Shown here in pieces: positions 32,357 through 43,487 of a stretch of 64,000 nucleotides of DNA. The first letter of the stretch is position 1. Each line of letters begins with the position of its first letter. The DNA comes from Lepiota brunneoincarnata (taxonomy: Eukaryota > Basidiomycota > Agaricomycetes > Agaricales > Agaricaceae): positions 3,224,001 through 3,288,000 of the forward strand of contig JAEBUN010000002.1 of the NCBI GenBank assembly GCA_023014365.1, read 5' to 3'. The notes below the pieces were generated by a model. That model searched no databases and had not been told where the DNA came from. It saw nothing but the letters and a program-made list of their open reading frames with translations. The translations under genes were made by a program, and so were the position numbers.

Positions 32357-33748
32357 ATGGAGGACTCAATGTACCGACGCCCAGAAAAACGCGCAACACT
32401 GCTGCGAGAGCTCAATGATACACAGGCATCGACCCGAGCTCTTCCTCCAGAAACTCTCGCCCTCATCTTTGGACATGTTCAGGGCACGCCGGGCACCTAC
32501 TCAGTGTTGACTATTAGTCATGTCTCATCGCACTGGGGTCAGGTTGCCTGGTCAACGCCCCAGCTGTGGACCAGCATGTCCATTAGTCTTAGTGCGGGAA
32601 ATGCACATGGAATTCCGCACATCCTCGATCTCCATTTTCAGAATGTTAGGGGTCTTCCGTTCAGCCTCGGGCTCAGGCTCCCATCCTATACACCTTCACC
32701 CTTTGTAACGGATGCGGTCCGCTCAATCAAGGCTTTACTCTTGGATGACGAGAATTCCAGGAAAGTTAAATCCCTTCAACTGGCCAACTGGCAGATTCTC
32801 AATATCTCATCGAACTTTTCCCAACTCGAACACTTCAGGGTAGAGTCTGGGTCCGTGCCGGACGGCCAACTCACCCTCGAGGATGTCACTCGTTTACGCC
32901 GCGTTCATTTGAGTGCCGTGCCCATATCAACTATTTCGCTCCCTTGGTCGTCAATAACCGAAATCAAGCTCCATTATATCCCCATCGACATCTGTGCCAA
33001 GTTGCTCACTCACTGCCCCAATCTCATCGACTTTCACTCACTTGATCCAGAATTTGAGCTCGACACTGCCCAATCCGACTTCTCTGTCCCGCCCATTACC
33101 CTTCACCACCTACAGGGCCTAGGGTGGGCGCACCTCGAAAGCCCATGGTGTTTGGCTGCAGTTCGATACATTCGGCTTCCCGCACTACGTGCCCTCACTT
33201 GGAGTCAAGGAGGACTTGATCCAGTTGACCAAGTGGAGCCTGTTGTTCGGGCATTGTTCTCCGATCTGCCGGATACTTTGCAAACCCTTGAGCTGGTCTT
33301 CGCCCACGACTGGACGCTTCCGATAGTCAGATACATATTCAGTAAAGCTCACCATGTCCAAACACTGCGTCTGACAGACTGTGACTGGGAGAGTATACGT
33401 ACAATTTTCTGTGCGTTATGTCCCGGCTGGGAGGGAGACAGGACGAAGTATCTGCCTGCGCTCGAATCTTTGATTGTGACCGAAGACCTTCACAGCCACG
33501 TCTTCGGCTCTGGGGATTCTGCGGAATCTTATGATTCTAACTCAGGCGTTATCTTCATGTTTGCCGCCTCCCACCACATTTTCGAGCTCTGCAAGGCGAG
33601 GTTTACCGGTCCGGGTAAACAGTTCACGCTTTTGATTGAAGACTTCGAGGTGAGCTTACCTTCAGAGGAACTGGAGGAGTTGGGCGCGATGGTTCGAGAT
33701 GGGTTCCAGCTGGAGGTTCGGGATAGGAGAGGAAGCTTCAAATGGTGA
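32357..33748 (+). CDS. F-box/leucine-rich protein, copy 3 (original start lost)
   Basis: A 463-residue frame is homologous to copies 1 and 2 from the second half of the coiled coil through the F-box core (LPPETLALIFGHVQ) to the C-terminal GFQLEVRD. Upstream, the ancestral start ATG (as in copy 2) is now ACG near 32312. A TAG at 32354-32356 interrupts the frame one codon before the Met at 32357. Translation from 32357 would keep the F-box but lose about 17 residues of the coiled coil. A retroposed insert with a TATA box lies in the leader. It is either re-started or an early pseudogene. Confidence 0.75.
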   Translation: MEDSMYRRPEKRATLLRELNDTQASTRALPPETLALIFGHVQGTPGTYSVLTISHVSSHWGQVAWSTPQLWTSMSISLSAGNAHGIPHILDLHFQNVRGLPFSLGLRLPSYTPSPFVTDAVRSIKALLLDDENSRKVKSLQLANWQILNISSNFSQLEHFRVESGSVPDGQLTLEDVTRLRRVHLSAVPISTISLPWSSITEIKLHYIPIDICAKLLTHCPNLIDFHSLDPEFELDTAQSDFSVPPITLHHLQGLGWAHLESPWCLAAVRYIRLPALRALTWSQGGLDPVDQVEPVVRALFSDLPDTLQTLELVFAHDWTLPIVRYIFSKAHHVQTLRLTDCDWESIRTIFCALCPGWEGDRTKYLPALESLIVTEDLHSHVFGSGDSAESYDSNSGVIFMFAASHHIFELCKARFTGPGKQFTLLIEDFEVSLPSEELEELGAMVRDGFQLEVRDRRGSFKW

Positions 33749-34070
33749 AGGACAGGGATGGGGTGGGGCAGTCAGAGATGGAAAGCATGGAATGCAAGTG
33801 TAGTTGGGTTATTCTGTCACAAGGCTTCGATCTCGATAAATACATGTCATAGGCAGTAGCGGTGTTGTCGGGAAATGAAACGATAAGATTCGAGATTTGG
33901 GGTGGGTAGAATAGTCGAAATTCAAGCAAGGTAAAGTATAGATATCTGCTGTTGTAGTCACAAGAAGCATATCTATCCCAAGAGTTGAGTGCTGCTTCGT
34001 CGTCAACCAGTGAGAACAACTGGGGTAGGGTGGTGTTCATGCAAGTACAGAGAGAACTACACACCCCAAG

Positions 34071-34164
34071 GGCAACATGGCCGAGTGGTCTAAGGCGCCA
34101 GAATCAGGTCTCCTTGTGGGTTCTATCTGGTCTTCGGGCGTGGGTTCGAATCCCACTGTTGTCA
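34071..34164 (+). tRNA. tRNA-Leu (anticodon CAG), intron-containing
   Basis: The acceptor stem GGCAACA pairs with TGTTGTC, with A as discriminator. The D arm (GCCGAGTGGTCTAAGGC), anticodon stem CCAGA/TCTGG, a long variable arm as expected for Leu, and the T arm (GTGGGTTCGAATCCCAC) are all present. The anticodon loop reads A-T-CAG-G, followed by an intron of about 16 nt (TCTCCTTGTGGGTTCT). It decodes CUG. Confidence 0.9.
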
Positions 34165-34183
34165 TCCTGAAGAATTAGGGCTA

Positions 34184-34190
34184 TTTTTTT
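34184..34190 (+). terminator. RNA polymerase III terminator
   Basis: Seven T residues lie 20 bases after the tRNA-Leu end, the normal Pol III stop. Confidence 0.8.
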
Positions 34191-34417
34191 CTGCTCAATG
34201 TGAGTAACTGCGTAGATCCTCGTATTCACGACAAGTTGGTTGTAAAAATCCTGCCTATATTTCCCATTATACCCTATATCACCTGTAGCCCGCTGAGTGC
34301 AATATGGCCTGCCTCATCCGGTCGTGCCATCGCAAGGGTGACTTCCGTCACCAACCTTGAAGTCAGCTGAAGCCTCGATCTGCATCTCACGAAGCGAATC
34401 AGGCAGGAATACATTCG

Positions 34418-35181
34418 TCAGGCCATGACACTCTTCATTGCGACTGTACTTGTAACAATGTTATCGATAATAACACACTCTTTTACAGTGTCCCCTTGAG
34501 CATTTTTGATCGTGGGTTCATTGCTTAATTTGTGATACTGCCCTTCTCGTAAGCAGACTCGTCGGTGAGCATCAAGCACAGCGCCTAACCTTTTTAATTG
34601 TCGCCCAGTCGGTAACCGTTTCCAACTGAGGGAAAGGTATAAGTTGCCCATCGACGACTTTTTTCATCTTTAACTCCATTTCCTCTCCCGAGATCTCGCC
34701 CGCGTCGATCCGGACTACCAACAAAGCTGTCGTGCTATCCGATACACCATACCGTCTGATAGCCTCTGTGATCTGCGATGATCAGTCAGTATGAGACTCA
34801 GACGTGAAGGATAAAGAACGGCACATTGTTGGTCGGGTTTAGATTCCAAAGAACCTCAGAGTGAATCGTTTTGGTGCGAAGTGCGCCTTGGGATTCCGCC
34901 AGAATAGACTGGTGCGCCGCAGTTCGGAGGTGTAACCGACTTGTTATCTATGATGTTTTATCTTTGGTGTATACGGGTTGAGTGCGGGAAGGACTAACGA
35001 GCCGTGCATCGATGAAGGCAAAGCTGACTCGCTCGCGTTCTCGGTCGCCGGTCTCACCCTCCAGCGTAGATGCTTCGATAATCTGTTTTCTCAGTGTAGC
35101 AGCATTCTTGATGTTTTTGAACAGCGCAAAGTGCGTCGTCGCACGATCTGAGGCGAAATGTGGAAAATGAAAGGATTCCAT
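34418..35181 (-). CDS. CGI121: CGI121-like subunit of the KEOPS/EKC complex
   Basis: Four exons (35181-34999, 34947-34825, 34772-34590, 34537-34418) sum to 609 nt, 202 residues. Features matching the CGI121/TPRKB family are HFALF near residue 17, a REAHFAFIDARL-like block (here VSFAFIDARL), LHLRTAAHQS, the IHSEVLWNLNPTNN core, and a C-terminal TSTVAMKSVM. KEOPS makes the t6A modification at position 37 of ANN-decoding tRNAs, and CGI121 binds the Bud32 kinase and tRNA. The frame is intact. It is divergent from the PDI gene, with 137 bp between start codons. Confidence 0.9.
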
Positions 35182-35318
35182 GTTAGGGATGGACGCGAAT
35201 CAACATCTAATCAAGCCTAGTGGTGATGACAAAGCCCTTGACACGACACAGGGCTGTGCCATCATCACCTCTACCTCTCTCAACCCCAAGAGGAACTGGT
35301 TTCCTCTCTACCTCACAC
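35182..35318. promoter_or_regulatory. Shared promoter of CGI121 and PDI
   Basis: Only 137 bp separate the two divergent start codons. The part near PDI is pyrimidine-rich (CTCTACCTCTCTC). No TATA box was seen, so a compact bidirectional housekeeping promoter is likely. Confidence 0.6.
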
Positions 35319-37241
35319 ATGTATTTGCTAAAAGCTCTCATAGAGCTACCGCTTTCGCTGGTGCTGACGACACTCGCTGTCGTATCCAGTGCCGCAGGTG
35401 CCGAACTCCAACAACTCACGTCGACCAATTTCGACGAATCAACAGCCAAGGGACTATGGTTTGTCGAGCACTTCTCACCCTATTGCGGTCATTGCAAGAG
35501 ATTTGGGCCGACATGGGAGAAGTTGGTCGAGCAGGCTGAGACGGAGATTCCAAATGTGCATCTGGCTCAAGTAAATTGTATTCTGCATGGCGGTGCGTGA
35601 CCATACTAAACAACGTCTCTGGTGAACTTATGCGGGGCTTTTGGTCTAGATCTTTGTGATAAGAACAACGTTAGAGGGTACCCTTCGATGATGATGTTTC
35701 AGGAGGGGAAGAAGGTGGAAGAGTACAATGGAAGTCGGGAACTGGATGACTTGAAGAAGTTCCTCAAAAAACACGCCAACAAGGAACCAGTGTCGGAAGA
35801 GGAGCCTCAACCAGTTGTCAACGTCAATGGTGAAATGCTGTCCATACACGACGCGGCGACATTTACCTCGACCCTCAACAAAGGTCCTACATTCGTCAAG
35901 TTCTTCGCACCCTGGTGTGGCCACTGCAAGAAAGCTAGCACCAACATGGGTTCAACTCGCCGCTCACCTCAAGAACAAAGTTACAGTTGCAGAAGGTCGA
36001 CTGCGAAGCCCATGCATCCCTGTGCGCAACACAGAAAATTCCTGGATACCCTACGCTGGTATACTTTACGGATGGCTTCCGGTCGGAATATAGTGGCGGA
36101 AGGGGGCTGACCCAGTTGAAGGCCTTTGCCGAGACAGCAGCTGAAGGTCGGGTCCATGCACTTGGCGCCGATTCAGATCTGCATCGTCCTCGTGAAGGAG
36201 CACGAGGTTTTGTATCTGTTCCTACATTCCTCCTCTAATTCCTACATTCTGGTGTGTGTTTCTTTCATATTTTTGTTTGCTCTACTTATCAAACACAGAA
36301 AGCCGCTCGTGAAGCCTCTTCGTCCCTCCTTGGCACCCCTCCCGTCTACACCTCTCATTCTGAGGAGCTCATTACTCAGTACTCGATCCCGAAGACTGCC
36401 TCCTGGGCCTATACTAGTCTTCAAAAACCATGACATAGAAAAACCGGCGGGGCACCTTTACGGCTTTTCCAACACGCCGGCCTCGTCCATGAAGTCGTGG
36501 TTTATGACTCATCGCATCCCGTCGTATCTTGAGCTATCGACAGATACGTTCCAGAGTGTCATGAACGCCCCGCAGGAACCGCTCGTGGTGATTGCTGCCG
36601 TGACCGAAGCAATGCGGGTTAAGGCCCAGTTGAAGATCATGGAGCTCGCGAGAGGATGGAGGGAGAAGACGGATTGGAGTGGGGAGTTGAATGGAAGGGA
36701 AGTTGTATTTTCTTGGATGGATGCGGAGAAGTGGAAGGATTGGATGAAGAGTATGTATGGGATCAAGAAGCAGCACAATGAAAAGGACTTGGATGGTATC
36801 CCGGTTATTATTGCTCATCACAAGGTGGGTGATGAGAGATCTAAAAAACTGTTTTAGTGTTGCTAATTTTATGTAGCAATTGGTGTATTACGACGAGGAT
36901 TCCAGCGGACACAAGCTCAAGCTTACCTCACAGGAGCTTTTTTCGGCATTGGAAAAGGCTACAGCCAATCAGCTACACTTCAAACACTCACAAAATGCAA
37001 TCGAGAGATTCGCCCACGTACGCTTTCGTTACCTTATTGACGTATCTTTTATTCTAACCTTCGCACACCACAGTACCTCAACCACAAGCTGACCGGAATC
37101 GAGTTCTACGTCACTGCGTACCCCTACAGAAGCGTGTTGTTCATTGTTGGTGGAATTGCGATTGTGTTTTATCTCATGTTCAGGTGGTTAGGGAGTGATA
37201 TACCGCGTGACAGGGATTATAAGACGGGGAGGTTGGATTGA
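35319..37241 (+). CDS. Membrane-anchored protein disulfide isomerase
   Basis: Exons 35319-35592, 35650-36251, 36299-36824, 36877-37017 and 37074-37241. A signal peptide (MYLLKALIELPLSLVLTTLA) precedes a thioredoxin domain with active site CGHC (SPYCGHCKRF) and a second with CGHC (APWCGHCKK). Two inactive thioredoxin-like regions follow, and then a C-terminal membrane helix (SVLFIVGGIAIVFYLMF) with a short tail. It catalyses disulfide formation in the ER, as in TMX3-like proteins. Four single-base insertions (near 35935, 35993, 36185 and 36396) break the frame. Without them the CDS is 1707 nt, 568 residues. They are either sequencing errors or a recently dead gene. Confidence 0.85.
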
Positions 37242-38324
37242 TCTCGGGGAAACATCTTTGGTTTCTTTTTTGTTTAAGCTTCTTCGCTTCAACTATCTAT
37301 TTGGTTTGTTCTCGTTAATGGTATGCCCATGCGTATTCGAATGTTTTTTCCCTTCTTTGCTTGTAGCCCGAATACATGCTACTTCCCAAAGCCCGACGAG
37401 TGCCTTTTACCCAGGTGCCTCTAAACCAAACTGTTTTTGAACGTATTAGCGATAATTCATCCGTCATTCACCGTGCGGGTCCGACGCACCTTTCCTTCCT
37501 CCAGCTGCCCAGGTGAGCCTAGTTCTGGCCGTTGGTTAGCCTTTACGGTGTTAGCTGCGTGGACTTGAAGTTTACGGGCGCAAAACACCGCGGTACGCGA
37601 ACTGCGTCGACCAAAATGGCTTAGGGTAGTATTGGTCGCCGTCATCTACCAAAGGCCGACCGCGGCTATGGGGAACTGTCAGCGGCACTTACTCGGGGGG
37701 GAGCCAATAGCTCCCCACTAGTCAGCTCGAGTGGTCCGCTCAGGAGCACCGAATAGTGTTTGAGCACTGAGTAGTGAAACTGTTCTCTTGATGCGGCAAT
37801 GATATCGATTGTCATTGAATAGTAATCTCCAGACTCCGGCCTCCAAAACGGACTCAAGATAGGGGCTGTGGTAAGTCTACCCAATTTTACATGACGAATC
37901 GATTGTTTCCGGAGCACAAGTTCCGTGGTTTTTCCCAGCTCCATAAGTAGGTCGGAAGAACGGGATAGCTGGAACATTCGAGTATGTGGTGACCGGCATG
38001 GGAATGTGTGTTACATTGATACGGGGGTTCGGGTCCGGATGCTAACGAGGGTAGGGCGCGGACGTACGAGAATCAGCGAGAGGTAAATTACAAAATTGTG
38101 TAGTACAGTTAGTGGTAGAGGCTTGCTCTATTAGATTTTAGCATCGCTGGACGCACAACCCTCGGTAATGGTTACCCAAATGAGGAGACGAGTGACCGAT
38201 AACAGTACCACGTGATATATGACATCGATAACCGCCCCGACCCGTTTAAAGAACCCAGGTATTCCGCATCTCGCCTTGTCCTTCTCTCTCGCATCCTCTC
38301 ATCCTTCAAGTCTCTTCGACAACT
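37242..38324. other. Intergenic region upstream of aldolase
   Basis: A minus frame at 37666-37977 has some protein-like character but no recognisable family. A CACGTG E-box is at 38209-38214, and a CT-rich leader (38270-38315) precedes the aldolase start. No RNA gene was seen. Confidence 0.4.
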
Positions 38325-39985
38325 ATGGGTGTTCTCGATATTGTTCCTGTGGGTCCTCATTTAAGTTCGGGGTAGACTTGTCGCGTGAGTGCTCACTGTG
38401 ATATACCATGGGGGACTGTGTAGGCTGGTGTTTTGACCGGTGACAATGTTCGTAAATTGTTCGACTACGCTAAGCAGAACCAGGTGTGTAGTAGCTGATT
38501 TTCTATAATCGTGGGAGTGAACTAAACGTGCGGGCATAGTTTGCTATTCCGGTGAGCTCAAAGAACCTTAAAGATATAGCTTCACAAAGATTAAGCGACG
38601 AATCTACAAGGCCATCGTAAGTATCGTTGTCGCCCAGTACATGAAGTTCTGGCTCATAGGTATTCCTAGAATGTGACTTCCACTTCCACCATCAACGCAG
38701 TTCTTGAGGCCGCCAGGTAATGTGACATCTTTTCAGCAACGATGTCGCTAAGGTATTAAGCACCCCTTTCCAGAGATATCAAATCCCCCATTATCATCCA
38801 GGTTTCCCAGGGTGGCAGTGCCTACTTCGCCGGCAAGGGCCTTGCCAACGATAAACAACAGGCTTCTATTCTCGGTGCTGTAAGCGCTGCGCACCACACT
38901 CGCCTTGTCGCAAAGGAATACGGCGTGTTAGTGTCATGTTTATCTTCCTCCAATTCTGGTGGTCAGCGCTTGATGGAATTCGTTTGGTAGGCCCGTTGTC
39001 ATGCACTCCGATCACTGCGCAGAGAAGCTCCTCCCTTGGTTCGACGGCATGCTTGCTGCCGACGAGGCTTATTTCAAGGAGCACGGCGAGCCTCTCTTCT
39101 CTTCGCACATGCTCGACCTTTCGGAAGAACCAAAAGAACACAACATCGCCACCTGCGAGAAATATTTCAAACGTATGGCTCCGCTCGGAATCTGGCTGGA
39201 GATGGAAATTGGTATCACTGGTGGTGAGGAAGACGGTGTCGACAACACTGGTGTCGACAATGAGAGCTTGTATACCCAACCCGAGGATGTCTATGAGGTT
39301 CACAAGGCCCTCAGTGTCATTGGGCCCAACTTCAGCGTCGCTGCTGCATTTGGAAATGTCCATGGCGTCTACAAGCCCGGAAACGTCCACTTGAGACCTG
39401 AGTTACTCGCTAAGCACCAAGAGTATACCAAGCAGAAGATCGGTGGTAATAATACCAAGCCTCTGTAGGTGTGGCGCTGTTCCTAAAAGGACAATCTCTG
39501 ATTGCTTCTCTAGCTACCTCGTCTTCCACGGGGGCTCCGGTTCTACTCCCGATGAGATTAAGACCGCTGTTAACAATGGTGTGGTCAAGATGAACGTTGA
39601 TACCGACACCCAATTCGCCTACCTCGTTGGTATTCGGGTGAGTTCTGTGGCTGTTCTCGTTTGGGCTAGCTAATCGGCACTTTGTGTACACTAGGACTTT
39701 ATCACCAAGAAGCAGGGCTATCTCCAGACCCAAGTCGGGAATCCAGAGGGCCCTGATAAGCCCTAACAAGAAGGCAAGTTCTCCTGATTGCTTGTTAGTT
39801 GGGGTCGTTGATTGATATTTGGCGGTCTAGTTCTACGATCCCCGTGTCTGGGTCCGCGAGGGTGAGAAGACCCTCACTGCCCGCGTCAAAGGTGGCATGC
39901 TCCGATCTCGGCAACGTCGGTGAGTACAACTTTCCTGATAACTACTGTTTCGTCAGTTGATCGGTACTGTTCAGAGCGTCTGTGA
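38325..39985 (+). CDS. FBA1: Fructose-bisphosphate aldolase, class II
   Basis: Glycolytic zinc enzyme that cleaves fructose-1,6-bisphosphate. Exons 38325-38348, 38424-38483, 38540-38551, 38611-38616, 38670-38716, 38774-38926, 38991-39464, 39514-39637, 39695-39773, then 39831 onward. Visible motifs: GVLTGDN; FAIPAINVTS, which needs the 12-nt and 6-nt exons; VSQGGSAYFAGKG; the zinc-binding HSDHC; and FHGGSGS. The intron after 39773 starts GC rather than GT. Two extra bases (a T near 39764 and an A near 39886) break the frame; both look like insertions. The C-terminal exon is uncertain: either a stop at 39957-39959 or, with one more intron, at 39983-39985. Confidence 0.9.
38611..38616 (+). other. 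6-nt microexon (Ala-Ile) of aldolase
   Basis: GCCATC is preceded by CTACAAG and followed by GTAAGT. It supplies exactly the Ala-Ile needed between FAIP (exon 38540-38551) and NVTS (exon 38670 on), giving the invariant aldolase string FAIPAINVTS. Confidence 0.8.
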
Positions 39986-40576
39986 GTCTGAATGCTCCGG
40001 GAGAAGAGAAATAGGAAGAAGTCAAAAAATCAAAAGCAGCGTAGTTGATGTTTTGTACAGAGCCTTTGCATTATTTGATACTTTTAAGGCGCAGAGAATA
40101 AATGGTTCGAGTGGTGTTAGACGTGCGGGTTTTACTGGTTTGCTCTTAACATAACCATCTGGACTTCAAGGAATCCAGCGTGCATTCCTAGAAATCGTCG
40201 ACTGCAAACTAGTTTGATGGGGAGTCCGGGGTTCCAGTGGTCTCACATTGAAGGGGTTAAAGAAGGTAATGTCATGTGAAACCTATTCAGTTTGTGTTTC
40301 TTTTCTAGCTATAGATTGTGCATCCCATTGTGACTAACTGCCACATAAACGGTAGCAACTAATGATAATCTCGGCTCAAAATGGTCCCTATGAACTGTAT
40401 TTACTATGGGAGAATTGGCGCCACGCGTGAAGTCGCGTAAACCAAGATCTCATTACACCCGCCATGGACGTTATCTAGGGATACGGATCCGCTACACCAC
40501 TCGCTTAACTGTGGTGCATTTCTATTTTATCAGGCTATATAACTGTCGATAGCGTAGTGTATTGCGTCGCAAGTCA
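39986..40576. other. Gene-free stretch
   Basis: 3' flank of aldolase; no protein-like frames or RNA genes. Confidence 0.4.
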
Positions 40577-41686
40577 TTAATCCCGTTTGACATCCCCAGG
40601 TGCATCATCCCGGTACCTTGCAGCGAGTACGCTATGGATGGGCGGGGGGGCCACAGGGGCTGGGGGGGTAGCAAAACCAGCGAAAGGGCCAGGGACTCGG
40701 ATTTTTGAGCCAGCCACGATAATATAAGGGTTGAATGAGGGGGGACGGACGGCAAATGTGGTGGCAGGAAAGTTTTGAGAAGAGAAAGAAGAGGAGCGGC
40801 ATCTATCACATTCACATTTGAATGAATCTGCTTCGTCCCATGCTTGAATGCGGTCTCGTACATGTTGAGGGCCCCTACGTTGATCAGGATCCAACACTAG
40901 GATCAGGGAAATGAGGAGATGTTGGAGTTGAATCAAGCGATGAAGTTTTTTGAATGGAAACCCCATCTGGTCAGGCGCGAGGGAGGGTGGATTCATCTCC
41001 TCCACCATTCGACAAAGGGGGAACCGGTGGCGGATTTCTCTGAGATTTTCTAGACCGGTTTCGATCTGATTGAACCATGCTCGGAAGAGCACTGGGCTTG
41101 TCTGTGCCGCAGCGGAGCTAGACAGCGATGTTGGGTGATTAGAAATCCACTTTCCGACAAAGTCAGCGTATCCCATGCAGGCGGCAGCTCCGTTTTCTTT
41201 GATCGTCATAACCTGGCCGATGGCAGCCTGCGTCCCGACATAAACCCGGAAGGTTTCGTCCAGCATTAGGGGTCGTCGAATACCCGATGTATTCTGTAAA
41301 GAATATTCAGCACTTTCCAATCCTCGTCGCTAAGCCGATAGTGCTTCGTGGGCACTTCGTTCTCCAGCGCTAAACTCCAAGCGAGAAATTGTCCGAATAG
41401 GAATAATGTGAAGGAAGTAGTCGTAGGAATGAGGGTCGTTGAAGTTCGCCTCGTCGACATCTACCTTGACCAGACGCTGTTGACATAGCTGTTTTATTCG
41501 ACTCTGTAGGCGCTCGCTGGCTTTGAGGAGAGGATCCCGGTATTTCTGGGAGATATCCATCTCCTCTTTGCGTCGCTTAAACCTCTCAATGCGTTGGGTC
41601 CACATTCCGGTGCTCATGGTCCCTAAGAGAGCACCACCAGCTGCGCAGACGGCTGCAATAACACCTGCAGTTGTTGCTGAAACCAT
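40577..41686 (-). CDS. Orphan fungal protein with N-terminal hydrophobic segment
   Basis: A 370-codon coding stretch starting MVSATTAGVIAAVCAAGGAL (one hydrophobic helix), followed by a basic KRRKEEMD region. A central helical block follows (YDYF...FGQFLAWSLA, VLNILYRIHRVFDDP, LMLDETFRVYVG), then a long C-terminal region rich in Arg/Cys and proline. One extra base near 41410 and one missing C in a C run near 41272 break the frame; corrected, the length is 369 residues. I recall similar hypothetical proteins in other Agaricomycetes but no function. The hydrophobic N-terminus suggests a membrane or organelle location. Confidence 0.7.
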
Positions 41687-42781
41687 GGCCTAGCAGTCGA
41701 TCGTGAGGTGAGTAGGAATATGGAGGCCCCAGAAGAATAGACTCCTACAGAATCACAGAGATGATATTTTGATCGCAGGAATGAAGGGGCCCAGAGTGGC
41801 GTTGGTCTTGATGTTGGGATTTGGTGCAGCAATGCTCGGCTGCTTATATATCGGAGTCGTGGGAGAGGTGTTTCGACAAGGGGATTGAGACCAGGAATCA
41901 CAAATGTCTTACGGTGACATTTGCACTGCACGCTGTCGGCGCCAAGTTAGTGTTCGCTGTCGTTCAACAGGCATTGAAAACCCCATTACACAAGGGGTGA
42001 TAACACAAAGCGCTGGGTTGGCGTCACAGAATGAGCGATGATTGGCTGATACATCATCGCCTTCCTAATGAACATGTGGTAATGTATAGGAATCGCTGAT
42101 CTCCGCTTCGGGGGGCAAGCGCACGCTGGCTATTCATGATTCGGCGCCTAAACACTGCCTCTTTCAGGATCAAGAGATTGCGTGGAAGATGGCAAGTTGC
42201 TGTAGAGTTTACATGCGATCTTCCGGGGCACAAATTCTGCAGGTATGATTCTGAGCGCGTCCCGCCACGTGTGACTACTCGGTCTTGTACCAATAAAATT
42301 GCTCTTCTCTGCACCCATTGGCGCTTGTGCTGGTTGGGTCTCTTGGAGCCGTTTCGGGAAAAGTCGAAACCTTCATCATTCATTTATGATTATACAAATG
42401 AGTGCACATGTCTACTGGCCGACTGCATTGAAAGAAAGAATCGTAAGATAAGTCGACGGACACAAAAGTCCTCACCTGAACGGAGTTCAGAACTGCATTC
42501 GAATCGAGGTTCACATCAGGTTTTATGGGCTGGTAACTGCCCACAGATGCACGTTTACGGGGAAACTTCCGACGACTGCAAGTTCGAAAATTGTTGGGGA
42601 TGATCTGATAGTTAGTCCTGACTGGTTTGGAGGTGCCCGGGATTAATTTCGTTCGCTGTCGTTTACTAGAGTTCGGAAGGCCCAAAGAAGGCAGAAACAT
42701 TTAGTGTGCATCAGCAGCTAAGTATATTTCTCTCTCTCGCTTTCTCCCAACACCCATACCCAAACCGTCACATAGTGAAAT
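41687..42781. other. Gene-free stretch
   Basis: The frames at 42136-42603 (plus) and 42380-42700 (minus) overlap each other and show no recognisable domain. CT-rich sequence from 42725 probably leads the coilin-like ORF. Confidence 0.4.
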
Positions 42782-43132
42782 ATGCGCATTCGTGTCCAGA
42801 CTCTTCATCCGCTTCCTCAGCTCAAAATCTGGTTCTTCCCCACAGAGACATGCCAACAGTTGCCGACCTCAATTCTGGAAATGAAGGAGCTCATGTGTTC
42901 TCGAATCGAAGCATTGGAAAATGCTGGGGTGACGTGTGAAGATGTATTAATCACAATGGAAGGATTCATGCTGTGCAATGAGACCTCATTCGAGGTTGCG
43001 CTTAGGGATGGAGACCTAATTTGTTTGGAGGCGCGCCCCGGATTTGTCTCCGGGCGTGTGAAGATGGAACATAACGGTGTGTTCGTTGACTCTCTTGGAA
43101 TGGGTTTGCTCATGTCCGGGTCTAGATATTGA
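42782..43132 (+). CDS. Truncated coilin-like paralogue
   Basis: A 116-residue ORF beginning MRIRVQTLHPLPQLKIWFFP parallels the first 100 residues of the coilin gene 700 bp downstream, including SILEMKELMCS, a duplicated-looking VALRDGDLI and the same spacing. It lacks the serine tract and the C-terminal Tudor-like domain. Traces of the basic region continue after the stop in other frames. It is probably a decaying tandem duplicate, but the N-terminal domain alone is intact. Confidence 0.7.
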   Translation: MRIRVQTLHPLPQLKIWFFPTETCQQLPTSILEMKELMCSRIEALENAGVTCEDVLITMEGFMLCNETSFEVALRDGDLICLEARPGFVSGRVKMEHNGVFVDSLGMGLLMSGSRY

Positions 43133-43487
43133 GAGAGATGGTCTCAGTGCTCCCAGGAGATCCCGAGTGCTGGGCAAAAGCAATGGAAGGGGAGGTGAAG
43201 AGGGGGAGGAGGAGAGGTGCAAAAGTAAGAAGAATGGGATTATGCGGGAGGCCAAACGCAGAAAGGTTACGAGCTGCCAGGCTGAGGACAGTGGTGATGC
43301 TAAGGATAGTAGTGACCGAGCGGGCTAAACTGAAGGTATCAGGCCCGCCTGGGAGTTGCTTGGACTCGCACGGTTTCATGTCATTTGTTGGGGAAATCTA
43401 GTTACAAAATCGAGGGCTTGTGAAACTAACAACCGCAAACTAAATTGAACAAACATTTGCTTATTTTGGGAAATTCTACGATTGCTT

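Noticed and set aside
35319..37241. Calling PDI a pseudogene
   Set aside because: All breaks are single inserted bases. Corrected length is a multiple of three, and both CGHC sites are intact.
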